64,000 bases of DNA from Streptomyces sp. CC53 (lineage in GTDB: Bacteria; Actinomycetota; Actinomycetes; Streptomycetales; Streptomycetaceae), in assembly GCF_001865245.1 (NCBI RefSeq), contig NZ_MKXB01000141.1:1-64000 (forward strand). The letters run 5' to 3'. The position numbers and the translations under genes are program-made. This document shows positions 18,675 to 27,826 of this stretch, piece after piece. The notes under the pieces were generated by a model, which worked only from the letters and a program-made list of their open reading frames with translations, ran no database searches and was not told where the DNA came from. How positions within the stretch are numbered: position 1 is the first letter of the stretch; each line of letters starts with the position of its first letter.

Positions 18675-18886
18675 GGCTCCGTCACCCTTCATTCGTGCTG
18701 GGCGGCTCACCACCAGAGTCGCCCGGCCCCACGGAACCCACAAGTACCCGCAAAAAGGTGGCTACGGCCGTGCGCGCCCCAGGGCGGGGTGCGGCCGTGC
18801 GGCGCGGAGCCCCTCGGAGCCGCGTGGCGCGGAGGCCGCGAGGCTCGGCGCCCGTGGCGCGGTGCGCGCCCCCGTGGGCTGCGGTG

Positions 18887-19255
18887 TCACGCGGGGGCCG
18901 CCCGCCCCCCGTCGAGGAACCGCAGCAGCACCCCGGCCTCCGCGCGCAGCCGATCCGCCCTCTCGGCGTGCGGGGGAGCAGTCAACTGCTGTGCGACCGT
19001 GAGCCGTTCCGTCACCTCGGCCCGCAGGATCGCCTGCACGTCGTGCTCCGTGAGCTCGCGGCGCGCGACCTCGGTGGCGCCGGCCCCGAAGGGCGCCGCT
19101 TCCAGGGCGCCGGCGGCCGGAGCGGTGGCGTCCGGCGGCACCGCCTCCGCGTTGTCGAGCGCGGCGAGCGCAGCCCGCAGCGCGTTCACGGCGACCTTGT
19201 CCCGCGCGCGCATGGCCGCGGACAGTGCCTGACGCATGGGGACCCGTACCGACAT
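18887..19255 (-). CDS. GatB/YqeY-like protein, short form
   Basis: The 122-residue protein resembles the YqeY tRNA-amidotransferase-associated domain: ALSAAMRARDKVAVNALRAALAALDNAEA at the start and ELTEHDVQAILRAEVTERL in the middle. It is about 30 residues shorter than typical YqeY proteins (about 150) and lacks most of the C-terminal helical bundle. Its role, perhaps a tRNA-linked accessory function, is not established. Confidence 0.75.
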   Translation of the reverse strand: MSVRVPMRQALSAAMRARDKVAVNALRAALAALDNAEAVPPDATAPAAGALEAAPFGAGATEVARRELTEHDVQAILRAEVTERLTVAQQLTAPPHAERADRLRAEAGVLLRFLDGGRAAPA

Positions 19256-19468
19256 GCGGCGACCCTACGCACCGCCGCCCGCCGGGGCGACCGGATATGC
19301 GCCGGCACGCGTCCGCGCGCCGGGCCCCGGCACGGAGTCACGCCTGTCCGCGCCCTCGTGCCGAGGATGCTGCTGCACATGGTTCGGGTGGACCGAGAGC
19401 GGATCGTCTCCAGCGAGACGCGTCATACCGTTCCCTGCCGTCGCCGTCCGGACGTCTGCATGCTGTAC

Positions 19469-19486
19469 TGCAAGCATCTGCTTGCA
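19469..19486. promoter_or_regulatory. Perfect inverted repeat, candidate operator for the XRE regulator
   Basis: TGCAAGCA and TGCTTGCA are separated by two bases, 31 bases before the regulator ATG. The stretch is markedly A/T-richer than its surroundings. Its size and position fit an autoregulatory site of the small XRE protein encoded immediately downstream. Confidence 0.6.
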
Positions 19487-19516
19487 ATTGTTAGCGCGAT
19501 GGGGCAGCATCGGGGC

Positions 19517-19927
19517 ATGGCATCGCTTCACGTCGGCAGTCTGGGCGAGTTCCTCCGCGAGCAGCGGCGCAGCGCGCAGCTCTCGCTGCGGCAGCTTGCC
19601 GAGGCGGCCGGAGTGTCGAACCCGTACCTGAGCCAGATCGAGCGCGGGCTGCGCAAGCCGAGCGCGGAGGTGCTCCAGCAGGTCGCCAAGGCGCTGCGGA
19701 TCTCCGCCGAGACGCTGTACGTGCGCGCCGGGATCCTCGACGAGCGGGACCGCGAGGAGGTCGAGACGCGGGCCGCGATCCTCGCCGATCCGTCGATCAA
19801 CGAGCGGCAGAAGCAGGTGCTGCTCCAGATCTACGACTCCTTCCGCAAGGAGAACGGGTTCGACGCCCACCCCGCGCCGGAGGGCGACGGCGGTGCCGGA
19901 GCAGGCGCAGGAACCACCGAACGCTGA
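19517..19927 (+). CDS. XRE family helix-turn-helix regulator
   Basis: The 136-residue protein has an N-terminal XRE helix-turn-helix (LGEFLREQRRSAQLSLRQLA, then SNPYLSQIERGLRKPSAEVL, residues about 8-65). A helical tail follows (ILADPSINERQKQVLLQIYDSFRKE). This protein, the HbhA-like protein and the DUF2516 membrane protein next to it form a set that I recognise as conserved across actinobacteria (Rv0474-Rv0476 in M. tuberculosis). The ATG has the sequence CGGGGC ahead rather than a strong ribosome binding site. A perfect palindrome lies just upstream. Confidence 0.88.
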   Translation: MASLHVGSLGEFLREQRRSAQLSLRQLAEAAGVSNPYLSQIERGLRKPSAEVLQQVAKALRISAETLYVRAGILDERDREEVETRAAILADPSINERQKQVLLQIYDSFRKENGFDAHPAPEGDGGAGAGAGTTER

Positions 19928-19955
19928 CCGCGCTACACGGGAGGAACCCAACCCC

Positions 19956-20540
19956 ATGGCCATCATCGACGAGCTGCGCACCCCCCTGTACTTCGCCGCC
20001 GGAACGGCCGATCTCGCCGTGCAGCAGGCGCGCAGGATCGCCACGGAGGCCCCCGCCCGCATCGAGCAGGTCCGCGCCACCGACCCCAAGGCCGTGCAGC
20101 AGAAGGTCACCGCCCAGGCCAAGGAGGCCCAGACGGTCGTCCAGACGAAGTTCGCCGAGCTCGTGGGCGGCCTCGACACGGACCTGAAGAAGCTGGGCGA
20201 GACCGCCCAGGGCATCGCCCTGCGCGGTGTGGGCGTCGCGGCCGAGTACGCGGTGCGGGCACGGGAGACGTACGAGAAGGTCGCCGAGCGCGGCGAGCAG
20301 GCCGTGAAGACCTGGCGGGGCGACGCCGCCGAGGAGATCACGGAGATCGCCGTCGCCGTCGAGCCCGACCCGGAGCCGAAGGCCGAGTCGAAGCCCGCGG
20401 CGAAGACCGGGCCGGCGGCTGCCGGCCAGACCGGGGCGAAGGCCGACGCCGAGGCGACCGCGCCGGAGGCCGCCGCACCGAAGAAGGCCCCGGCCCGGAG
20501 GAGCACGGCCAAGAAGTCCGCGCCCGCCACCGACGCGTAA
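19956..20540 (+). CDS. HbhA-like helical protein with Lys/Ala-rich tail
   Basis: The 194-residue protein begins MAIIDELRTPLYFAAGTADL and is predicted to be one long coiled coil to about residue 130. A Pro/Ala/Lys-rich tail follows (EAAAPKKAPARRSTAKKSAP). Mycobacterial HbhA has the same layout, and its Lys-rich tail binds heparan sulfate; in a soil actinomycete a role in membrane or chromosome organisation is more plausible. A GGGAGGAA ribosome binding site lies upstream. It follows the XRE gene by 28 bases and is probably co-transcribed. Confidence 0.85.
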   Translation: MAIIDELRTPLYFAAGTADLAVQQARRIATEAPARIEQVRATDPKAVQQKVTAQAKEAQTVVQTKFAELVGGLDTDLKKLGETAQGIALRGVGVAAEYAVRARETYEKVAERGEQAVKTWRGDAAEEITEIAVAVEPDPEPKAESKPAAKTGPAAAGQTGAKADAEATAPEAAAPKKAPARRSTAKKSAPATDA

Positions 20541-20664
20541 GCACCGCAGCGAGGCCCGGCCGACGCCGCTCCGGGGTCGGCCGGGCACATTCACGGGGAC
20601 CTGAGCGTTGTACGGGTACGGTGACTACGAGGCGCTCCAACCACTTCACTAGGCGGTGCTCACC

Positions 20665-21006
20665 ATGCTGATGGCCGGCTTCAACTCCCTCATGGGGCTA
20701 CTGTTCCTCGCCATGCTCGTGCTGGCCGTCGTGGCGCTCGTCTTCGCCGTCGTGGCACGCGAGGACGCCTACCGGGCCGCAGACAAGCAGAGCAAGCAGT
20801 TCTGGCTGATCATCCTGGGCATCACGGTCGTGGTGGACCTGTTCCTGCCGATGCTGTTCCTTCAGATCGCCGGTCTCATCGCCACCATCGTCTTCCTGGT
20901 CGACGTCCGCCCGGCCCTCCAGCAGGTGTCCGGCGGTGGCGGCGGCCGCGGCCGCCGCGGTTCCAGCAGCGACGGGCCGTACGGTCCGTACAACGGCGGT
21001 CGGTAG
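20665..21006 (+). CDS. DUF2516 small membrane protein
   Basis: The 113-residue protein has three hydrophobic segments (LLFLAMLVLAVVALVFAVVA, FWLIILGITVVVDLFLPMLF, IAGLIATIVFLVDVRPAL) and a Gly/Arg-rich tail, the DUF2516 pattern. The ATG at 20665 has AGGCGG eight bases upstream. A GTG three codons earlier is the alternative. It is the third member of the conserved XRE / HbhA-like / DUF2516 set. The function is unknown. Confidence 0.82.
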   Translation: MLMAGFNSLMGLLFLAMLVLAVVALVFAVVAREDAYRAADKQSKQFWLIILGITVVVDLFLPMLFLQIAGLIATIVFLVDVRPALQQVSGGGGGRGRRGSSSDGPYGPYNGGR

Positions 21007-21029
21007 GAGCACCCCGCAGCCGAGGCCGA

Positions 21030-21062
21030 GGCCCGGGTCGCCCCCAGGGGGCGGCCCGGGCC
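21030..21062 (+). terminator. Hairpin downstream of the DUF2516 gene
   Basis: GGCCCGGG plus CGCCCCC pairs with GGGGGCG plus GCCCGGGCC around a one- to five-base loop. It lies in the convergent gap between the DUF2516 and phosphatase genes. Confidence 0.65.
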
Positions 21063-21128
21063 GTTGCGCGGGGCGTCCCTGTGCCAAGGGCCACGGACCT
21101 CTGCGCATGCCGCGCAGTACGGTCCGCT

Positions 21129-21170
21129 CCGGGTGCCGGGTGCCGGGTGCCGGGTGCCGGGTGCCGGGTG
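21129..21170. repeat. Six exact copies of the 7-mer CCGGGTG
   Basis: Six head-to-tail perfect copies lie in the gap between two convergent genes. This is a simple-sequence tract likely to vary in copy number by slippage. No gene overlaps it. Confidence 0.9.
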
Positions 21171-21200
21171 CCGCGGCCTGCTGCCCGGCTGACGGGGACC

Positions 21201-22439
21201 TCAGCGGCCCGGCCGGTCCAGCAGCAGGACCGCCACGTCGTCCGTGAGCTCTCCGCCGTTCAGGTCCCGCACCTCCGCCACGGACGCCTCCAGCAGCTCC
21301 TCGCCGCGCAGGCCGCCGTTCAGCAGCGACTCCACCATCGTGACCATGCCGTCCTGGCCGAGCCGCGGCGAACCCGGGCCCGCCGACCGGCCCTCGATCA
21401 GCCCGTCCGTGTACATCATCAGGCTCCACGTGCCGCCCAGCTCCACCTGGCGGCGCGGCCAACGGGCGTGCGGCAGCAGACCGAGCGCCGGGCCCCCGTC
21501 GTCGTGCGGCAGCAGCCGCGCCCCCTGTCCGGGCCGGGCGATCAGCGGCGCGGGGTGCCCGGCGAGGCACAGGCCGGCCCGGCGTCCGTCCGGCGCGATG
21601 TCGACGGTGCAGAGCGTCGCGAAGATCTCCTCGCTCTCCCGCTCGTGCTCCAGCACCCGCTGCAGCGTCGACAGGAGCTCGTCCCCGCACAGCCCCGCGA
21701 ACGTCAGCGCCCGCCACGCGATGCGCAGCTCCACTCCGAGCGCAGCCTCGTCGGGTCCGTGCCCGCACACGTCGCCGATCATGGCGTGGACGGTGCCGTC
21801 GGGTGTGCGCACGGTGTCGTAGAAGTCCCCGCCCAGCAGGGCGCGCGAGCGGCCCGGCCGGTAGCGGGCGGCGAACCGCAGGTCCGAGCCGTCCAGCAGC
21901 GGCGTCGGCAGCAGGCCCCGCTCAAGGCGGGCGTTCTCCTGGGCCCGCAGCCGGGACTCGGCCAGCTTCACCTGCACCGAGTCGGCGCGTTTGCGCTCTA
22001 CGGCGTACCGGATGGCGCGGCTCAGCAGCGGCCCGTCCAACTCCTCCCGGAACAGCCGGTCCTGCGCCCCGGTCCGGACCGCCTCCGCCGCCAGCTCCGC
22101 ACCCTCGGACCGGGCCAGGACCAGGACGGGGTGCCGGGGGGCGAGCCGGAGGATGCGGTGCAGCGGTTCCAGGGGGTCGTCGCCGTCGCGCCGGGCGTCC
22201 GCCGCGAGGTCCAGGTCGAGCAGGACGCAGTGCACGTCGTCCGTGAGCAGCCGCTCGGCCTCGGTCAGGTTCCTGGCCGTGCGGATCCGCACCCGGCTGC
22301 CGGCCGCGTCGACCAGCTCGGGGACGGTGAACGTGCCCGCCGGGTCGTCCTCGATCACCAGCAGGGTGAGGTCACCGCTCGACACGTCGAGCGGGTGCAC
22401 CCTCTGTCGCTGTGCGGGCACGGGCGCGGGTACGGGCAT
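21201..22439 (-). CDS. PP2C/SpoIIE-type protein phosphatase with N-terminal receiver-like domain
   Basis: The 412-residue protein starts with a receiver-like domain (about residues 20-150: LTLLVIEDDPAGTFTVPELV, then HCVLLDLDL). A coiled linker and a PPM/SpoIIE phosphatase domain follow, with GGDFYDTV, GDVCGHGPDEAA, MMYTDGLIEGR and ELTDDVAVLLL supplying the metal-binding Asp residues. In streptomycetes such RsbU-like proteins dephosphorylate anti-sigma antagonists. Receiver residues ED and D are present, so control by a kinase is possible. A GGAAGGAA site precedes the ATG. No kinase or anti-sigma gene is adjacent. Confidence 0.9.
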   Translation of the reverse strand: MPVPAPVPAQRQRVHPLDVSSGDLTLLVIEDDPAGTFTVPELVDAAGSRVRIRTARNLTEAERLLTDDVHCVLLDLDLAADARRDGDDPLEPLHRILRLAPRHPVLVLARSEGAELAAEAVRTGAQDRLFREELDGPLLSRAIRYAVERKRADSVQVKLAESRLRAQENARLERGLLPTPLLDGSDLRFAARYRPGRSRALLGGDFYDTVRTPDGTVHAMIGDVCGHGPDEAALGVELRIAWRALTFAGLCGDELLSTLQRVLEHERESEEIFATLCTVDIAPDGRRAGLCLAGHPAPLIARPGQGARLLPHDDGGPALGLLPHARWPRRQVELGGTWSLMMYTDGLIEGRSAGPGSPRLGQDGMVTMVESLLNGGLRGEELLEASVAEVRDLNGGELTDDVAVLLLDRPGR

Positions 22440-23128
22440 CGGTAAGGCTTCCTTCCCTCCCCCCGAGGGTGCGGCGGGAGCGCCAGGTCGACGCCCCGCC
22501 GGTCCGGACCATAGCGGCACCCGGGGCCCCAGCGGAATGGTGATCACCGAAGAGGAGATGGCATATGCCCCACAAGGGGGAGGTAGTTGGGCAGGGCCCC
22601 ATGACGAACATCACGCTTCGGGGCCTCCTCCGTGCGGTATGGCCCGCCCTCCCGCCCGGAACCCCTATGACCGGCCGCCACCCCGCGTGCGCCCGCCCTG
22701 CCCCTGCGGCCCGGGGCCGCCCTGCCGGTGGCCCCGGCGCTGTCGTCCCGCCGTCCGGCCCGCCTGGTGGGGCCCGCCCCGCGCGGCCGTCCGCCGCAGC
22801 TCGGGGCTGCCGACTGCCGGGGAGTGCGCAGCCGACTGCCCGCCGGCGGCTGTCCGCTCGGCGTTCGCCGCCTGCGGTGACGGGCTGACCCGACTGTTCG
22901 CCGCCTGCCGGTGGCCGGCCGACCCGGCCGTTCGTCGCCTGTCCGCGACCAGCCGGCCCGACCGCTTGTACCCGTCCCCGTCGTTGGGCGCTCGTCGTCC
23001 GGGTCCGCCGCCCGCCGGAGACCTGGACACCCCGGCCACGGAGCCCGGCACCGATCGGTCGCCGGCCGCCGACCACCCGCCCCGCACGTCCCCGTCGGCG
23101 GCGCCGCGGCCGGTGCCCTCCTGGCCGC
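22440..23128. other. 690-base gap without a supported gene
   Basis: The side near 22.5-22.6 kb is less G/C-rich and should hold the phosphatase promoter. An ORF at 22565-22888 has GAGGAG upstream, but its Pro/Ala/Arg-rich translation is not convincing. The rest is very G/C-rich with no clear third-position bias in any frame. Confidence 0.5.
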
Positions 23129-24208
23129 CTACATGTCCGGGCGCACGACTCCGAGGATCGGCATCGAGCCCGCGCCCGCCACCGTCACGTCCCGTCCGGG
23201 CCGCGGGGCGTGGACCATCAGTCCGTCGCCTATGTACAGCGCCACGTGGGTCGCGTCGGCGTAGTAGATGATCAGGTCGCCGGGGCGCATGTCCTCGACC
23301 GGGACGCGCGGCAGCAGCCGCCACTGCTCCTGCGAGGTCCGCGGTATCGCCCGGCCGGCCGCCGCCCACGCGCTCTGCGTCAGCCCCGAGCAGTCGTACG
23401 AGTCCGGGCCCTCCGCCCCCCACACGTACGGCTTGCCGGTCTGCGCCGTCGCGAACGCGATGGCCTTCCTGCCCTGCGGCCCGGCCGCCCGGTCGACGTC
23501 CTTCAGGACGCCGGAGTCCAGCCAGGCCGTCTGCGACCGCTGCTGCGCCTGCCGCTCCAGCTCGCGCAGCCGCTTGCGCTCCTCCGCCTCCAGCCGGGAC
23601 TCCAGCTTCTCCGCGGCGGCGATCTTCTCCCGGATGCGCTTGCTGGCCTTCTCCTGGGCCGCCCGGTGCTGCTCCAGCCGGTTCCACTCGGTGCCGGCGT
23701 CGTGCGTGTACGTCCGGAGGTCCGTCTGCCGCTGCTCCAGCTCGGCCAGCAGGTCACGGGTGGCCTTGAGCCCCTGGACGAGACGGCCGGCGCCGTCCAG
23801 GAACAGGTCCGGGTCGTCGGTGAGCACCAGCCTGGCCTCGTCCGGTATGCCGCCGTTGCGGTACTGGGCGCGGGCCGCCGCGCCGGCCCGCTGCTTCAGC
23901 TGCTCGATCCGGGCCTGCCCCGCCACGATGGCCTGCGACAGCCGTGCCACCTCGGCGGACTGCTTCCCGGCCCGTTCCTCGGCGAGGTTGTACGCGTCCG
24001 TGGCCGCGGCGGCCTGCCGGTACAGGTCCTCGATCTCGGCCCGCACCTGCTCCAAGCTCCGCTCCGGCTGCTGCTCCGCCACGCCGGACCGGCTGGGCGT
24101 GGGCGCGGGCGCCGCCTGGACGGACGCGGCCGGGACCAGGGCCGCGAGCACGATCAGGGCGCACACCGCGGTGGCCGCGGCGGCGCCGCGACGGTGACGT
24201 CGGTTCAC
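23129..24208 (-). CDS. Secreted NlpC/P60 peptidoglycan endopeptidase with coiled-coil N-terminus
   Basis: The 359-residue protein has a signal peptide (basic NRRHRRGAAAATAVCALIVL, then APAPTPS). A long coiled coil follows (about residues 55-225, EQVRAEIEDLYRQAAAATDA to RLRELERQAQQR). The NlpC/P60 domain has catalytic Cys in DSYDCSGLTQSAW, His in DATHVALYIG and a third polar residue in the MVHAPRPG region. It should cleave stem peptides in the cell wall like RipA. The GTG start has AGGAGGGGG upstream. Confidence 0.92.
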   Translation of the reverse strand: MNRRHRRGAAAATAVCALIVLAALVPAASVQAAPAPTPSRSGVAEQQPERSLEQVRAEIEDLYRQAAAATDAYNLAEERAGKQSAEVARLSQAIVAGQARIEQLKQRAGAAARAQYRNGGIPDEARLVLTDDPDLFLDGAGRLVQGLKATRDLLAELEQRQTDLRTYTHDAGTEWNRLEQHRAAQEKASKRIREKIAAAEKLESRLEAEERKRLRELERQAQQRSQTAWLDSGVLKDVDRAAGPQGRKAIAFATAQTGKPYVWGAEGPDSYDCSGLTQSAWAAAGRAIPRTSQEQWRLLPRVPVEDMRPGDLIIYYADATHVALYIGDGLMVHAPRPGRDVTVAGAGSMPILGVVRPDM

Positions 24209-24312
24209 AGGCTCCCCCTCCTGGCAGCGACCGGCCACCCCGAACTGACTTACCGTCAGTAACGTGGGCTCCCCGGCGATCGTGCCATGTCACCAGCGAA
24301 AGTAACAGGCGC

Positions 24313-25146
24313 CTACGACAACGAACCCGGCGCCCAGCCCCGCGGGGCCACCGCCTCCCAGCGCACCGTCAGCTCCCCCTGCCGCACCCGCCGCCGCCCG
24401 TCCACCAGCGGCCAGTCGGCCGCCAGGGCCGCCGCCGTGGCGATCCACCGCTGCCTGGCCCCCAGCGAGGCGTACGGCGCGGCCGCCGCCCAGGCCCGGT
24501 CCGCGTCCCGGAGGAACGCGTGCACCGGCTCTCCGGGGACGTTGCGGTGGATCAGCGCCTTCGGCAGCCGCTCCGCGAGGTCCGACGGCCGCTCCAGCGA
24601 GCCCAGCCGCGTGGCGAACGTCACGGTGCGCGGCCCCTCGCGGCCGAGGGCGACCCACACGTGGCGCCGCCCGATCTCGTCGCAGGTGCCCTCCACCAGC
24701 AGCCCGCCGGGCGCGAGGCGCGCGCACAGCCGCGCCCACACGGCGGGGACCTCGTCCTCCTCGTACTGGCGCAGCACGTTCGCCGCCCGGATCAGGGCGA
24801 CCGGGCCGGCGACCGGCACCTCGAAGCCCCCGTGGACGAACGTGAGCCCTTCACGGACGTAGGGCAGGGCGGCGGTGACCCGCTCAGGATCGATCTCGAC
24901 GCCCACGACGCGTGCCCGCGGGTCGGCGTCCCGCCGCAGCCGCGTCAGCAGTTCCACGGCGGTCCAGGGAGCGGCCCCGTACCCGAGGTCGACCGCGAGG
25001 GGCGCGTCGGCGGCACGCCGCAGGGCCGGGCCGTGCACGGAGGCGATCCACCGGTCCATGCGGCGCAGCCGGTTCGGGTTGGTGGTCCCGCGGGTGGCGG
25101 TGCCGACGGGGCGGCCGCCGGCGGAACGGGAACTGCGCGGAACCAT
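24313..25146 (-). CDS. SAM-dependent methyltransferase
   Basis: The 277-residue protein has a class I methyltransferase core: LAVDLGYGAAPWTAVELL (motif I), VVGVEIDPERV (motif II acidic residue), VALIRAANVLRQY (motif IV position) and LCARLAPGGLLVEGT. The substrate is unknown. The ATG follows a basic N-terminus VPRSSRSAGGRP. It lies back-to-back with mshA across a 468-base gap. Streptomycetes have a methyltransferase next to mshA, so the pairing is positional rather than functional evidence. Confidence 0.85.
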   Translation of the reverse strand: MVPRSSRSAGGRPVGTATRGTTNPNRLRRMDRWIASVHGPALRRAADAPLAVDLGYGAAPWTAVELLTRLRRDADPRARVVGVEIDPERVTAALPYVREGLTFVHGGFEVPVAGPVALIRAANVLRQYEEDEVPAVWARLCARLAPGGLLVEGTCDEIGRRHVWVALGREGPRTVTFATRLGSLERPSDLAERLPKALIHRNVPGEPVHAFLRDADRAWAAAAPYASLGARQRWIATAAALAADWPLVDGRRRVRQGELTVRWEAVAPRGWAPGSLS

Positions 25147-25488
25147 GCCCACGAGCCTAAGCGACCCACCCGCCCCCACCGCGGGGCCTCCCGGGTCCCG
25201 GTCGCCCGGCGGTCCTGCCGCGGGGGTCGGCGCGGCGCCCGGCCGCCCGGTGGTCCGGCGGGCGCCGCCCCACCCCGGTCGCCCGGCCGCGGTGAACCGA
25301 CCCCGGTCGTCGCCGGGCCGCCGGGGCACCCGCTCACCGGCCCCCGCGGCCGGGCGACCGGCAGGGGGACCGGCTCCCCGGCCGGGTGACGGGGGCAGGG
25401 CGCCACCCGCCGGACTCCCCGCCGTACGCGGTCGGCAGCCGCCCGGCAGTCCGGTGGACGACCGGGTCTCGTAATGAATTGGCAAAGC
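25147..25488. other. Non-coding part of the methyltransferase - mshA gap
   Basis: This is an extremely G/C-rich stretch without a supported gene. It ends in an A/T-richer patch (GTAATGAATTGGCAAAG) that leads into the mshA promoter candidate. Confidence 0.5.
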
Positions 25489-25515
25489 GGAAATGAAAGG
25501 GGCCGCTGCGGTGTT
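25489..25515 (+). promoter_or_regulatory. Candidate SigR-type promoter of mshA
   Basis: GGAAA (-35) and GTT (-10) are 19 bases apart, about 100 bases before the mshA start. This is close to the SigR consensus GGAAT-N18/19-GTT. As far as I recall, mycothiol genes belong to the thiol-stress SigR regulon in S. coelicolor. One -35 position deviates. Confidence 0.45.
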
Positions 25516-25614
25516 CTCCCCCCTACGGAGAGGAGCACGGACACCGCCGTCCGCCCTCTCCGTCGCTGTGCCCTGCCCGCGCCCGACCTGCTCCCGAGCG
25601 GAAGGACCGACGAC

Positions 25615-26976
25615 GTGAGCCAGTACGTGTCCCGGCTCGCCGGCACCCTGGTACCGCCGCCCCGGCTCCGGCCGCCCGGTCCCCCCAGGGCGTACCGCGG
25701 CTACCGCGCCCCACGCCGGGTCGCCATGCTCAGCGTCCACACCTCCCCGCTGCACCAGCCCGGCACGGGCGACGCGGGCGGCATGAACGTCTACATCGTC
25801 GAGCTGGCGAAACGTCTCGCCGCCATCGACGTCGAGGTGGAGATCTTCACCCGCGCCACCGCGGGCGGCCTGCCGCCGGCCGTGGAGCTCGCACCGGGCG
25901 TGCTCGTGCGCCACGTCGAGGCCGGGCCGTACGAGGGGCTCAACAAGGAGGACCTGCCGGCCCAGCTGTGCGCGTTCACCCACGAGGTGATGCGCGCGTG
26001 GGCCGTGCACCGCCCCGGCCACTACGACCTCGTCCACTCGCACTACTGGCTCAGCGGCCACGTCGGCTGGCTGGCCGCCGACCGCTGGCGCACCCCGCTG
26101 GTGCACGCCATGCACACCATGGCCAAGGTCAAGAACGCCGCGCTCGCCGCCGGCGACACCCCGGAACCGGCCTCCCGCGTGATCGGCGAGACCCGGATCG
26201 TCCAGGCGTCCGACCGGCTCATCGCCAACACCGAGGGTGAGGCGGGGGAACTGGTCCGCCACTACGACGCCGACCCGGCGCGCGTGGCGGTCGTGCACCC
26301 CGGCGTGAACCTCGACCGCTTCCGGCCCGCCGACGGCCGGGCGGCGGCCCGCCGGCGCCTGGGCCTGCCGGTGGACGCCTTCATCCCGGTCTTCGCGGGC
26401 CGCATACAGCCCCTCAAGGCACCGGACGTGCTGCTGCGCGCGGCCGCCCGCCTCCTGGAGGAGGACCCGGGCCTGCGTTCCCGCATGGTCGTCCCCGTGG
26501 TGGGCGGGCCGAGCGGCAGCGGCCTCGCCAAGCCGGAGGGCCTGCAGAAGCTGGCCGCGTCCCTGGGCATCGCGGACGTGGTCCGCTTCCACCCGCCCGT
26601 CGCGCAACCCCAGCTCGCGGACTGGTTCCGCGCGGCCAGCGTGCTGGTCATGCCCTCGCACAGCGAGTCCTTCGGGCTGGTCGCCGTGGAGGCGCAGGCC
26701 ACGGGCACGCCGGTCGTGGCGGCGGCCGTCGGGGGCCTGCCGGTGGCGGTCCGGGACGGTGAGACCGGCTATCTGGTGCAGGGGCACGATCCGGCCGACT
26801 ACGCGCGCGTGCTGCGCCGTTTCGTGGACCAGCCGGGACTCACCGCACGCCTGGGCGAGGCCGCGGCCCGCCACGCCCGCTGCTTCGGCTGGGACCGGGC
26901 GGCGTCCGCCACGGCCGACGTGTACGCGGCTGCGATGCACGATCACCGCCGTCGCGTACGCTCGGGCCATGGCTGA
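25615..26976 (+). CDS. mshA: MshA, D-inositol-3-phosphate glycosyltransferase (mycothiol synthesis)
   Basis: The 453-residue GT4 enzyme shows [20 protein letters not shown], the [14 protein letters not shown] donor-site region and [14 protein letters not shown]. The E-x7-E motif lies in [17 protein letters not shown]. It transfers GlcNAc from UDP-GlcNAc to 1L-myo-inositol-1-phosphate, the first step of mycothiol synthesis. The GTG was chosen because it gives the family start SQYVSRL, with GGAAGGA upstream. A longer in-frame reading extends into the promoter region. The next gene's ATG overlaps its end, so the two are translationally linked. Confidence 0.95.
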   Translation: MSQYVSRLAGTLVPPPRLRPPGPPRAYRGYRAPRRVAMLSVHTSPLHQPGTGDAGGMNVYIVELAKRLAAIDVEVEIFTRATAGGLPPAVELAPGVLVRHVEAGPYEGLNKEDLPAQLCAFTHEVMRAWAVHRPGHYDLVHSHYWLSGHVGWLAADRWRTPLVHAMHTMAKVKNAALAAGDTPEPASRVIGETRIVQASDRLIANTEGEAGELVRHYDADPARVAVVHPGVNLDRFRPADGRAAARRRLGLPVDAFIPVFAGRIQPLKAPDVLLRAAARLLEEDPGLRSRMVVPVVGGPSGSGLAKPEGLQKLAASLGIADVVRFHPPVAQPQLADWFRAASVLVMPSHSESFGLVAVEAQATGTPVVAAAVGGLPVAVRDGETGYLVQGHDPADYARVLRRFVDQPGLTARLGEAAARHARCFGWDRAASATADVYAAAMHDHRRRVRSGHG

Positions 26977-27568
26977 CGCAGAGCAGACAGAGCAGTCCGA
27001 GCCGTCCCGGCAGCCCCACCCGCCCCAGAGCCCCGGAGCCGGAAGGCCCTCGGGGAAACCCTCGGGAAAGCCTTCCGGGCAGTCCGACGCGGGGCAGGTC
27101 GTCGAGTCCGCGCTGCGTGACGCGGACCTGCCCTGGGAGTCCCCGGCACCCGGGACGTACGTCGTCACGCTCCCCGGCACCCACAAGCTCTCCACGACGC
27201 TGTCCCTGCGCCTGGGCAACCACTCGCTGTCCCTGAACGCCTTCGTGATCCGCCACCCCGACGAGAACGAGGCGGCCGTCCACCGCTGGCTGCTGGAGCG
27301 CAACCTCAAGCTGTACGGCGTCGGCTACGCCGTCGACGGGCTGGGCGACATCTACCTGACGGGGAAGCTCCCGCTGGCGGCGGTCACGCCCGACGAACTG
27401 GACCGCCTCATGGGCTCCGTCCTGGAGGCCGCCGACGGAGCCTTCAACACGCTCCTGGAGCTCGGCTTCGCGACGGCGATCCGCAAGGAGTACGAGTGGC
27501 GGGTGGCGCGCGGCGAGTCCACGCGGAACCTCGACGCCTTCAGCCACCTGACGCAGCCGTCGAAGTGA
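26969..27568 (+). CDS. YbjN-domain protein
   Basis: The 199-residue protein has a disordered N-terminus (about 45 residues of Glu/Gln/Pro/Ser). A YbjN / type-III-chaperone-like fold follows: [66 protein letters not shown]. Its start overlaps the last codons of mshA by 8 bases, so it is expressed with mshA. The function is unknown; YbjN proteins are linked to stress and chaperone-like roles. Confidence 0.85.
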   Translation: MADAEQTEQSEPSRQPHPPQSPGAGRPSGKPSGKPSGQSDAGQVVESALRDADLPWESPAPGTYVVTLPGTHKLSTTLSLRLGNHSLSLNAFVIRHPDENEAAVHRWLLERNLKLYGVGYAVDGLGDIYLTGKLPLAAVTPDELDRLMGSVLEAADGAFNTLLELGFATAIRKEYEWRVARGESTRNLDAFSHLTQPSK

Positions 27569-27826
27569 CCCCCGGCCGCAGGGGAAACCACCGACCGGCC
27601 ACTCGGACACCGGCCGCAGGAGATTGCCGGCCGGCCGCTCCGATGCCGGCCACAGGCGTACGAGCGCGCCGCCCCGGCTCTGCCCCGCCCGTGAGCCCGC
27701 CGCTTCCACCGGGCCGGGCCCGCCGCCGCCCGGGGAGCGAGACCCCCGGGACGTGGACGGGAACCGGGGGCGTACGGCACCCCCGTGTCCGTACGCCCCC
27801 GGAGTCCTGAACGGACGCCCGCACCG

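Noticed and set aside
22565..22888. Plus-strand ORF with GAGGAG before its ATG in the 22.4-23.1 kb gap
   Set aside because: The translation is a Pro/Ala/Arg/Gly string without a hydrophobic core or family likeness, typical of chance frames in this base composition.
24313..27309. Very long open frame on the minus strand opposite mshA and running on from the methyltransferase
   Set aside because: Only the 24313-25146 part has methyltransferase motifs. The rest is the antisense shadow of mshA and YbjN, which have clear family motifs on the plus strand.
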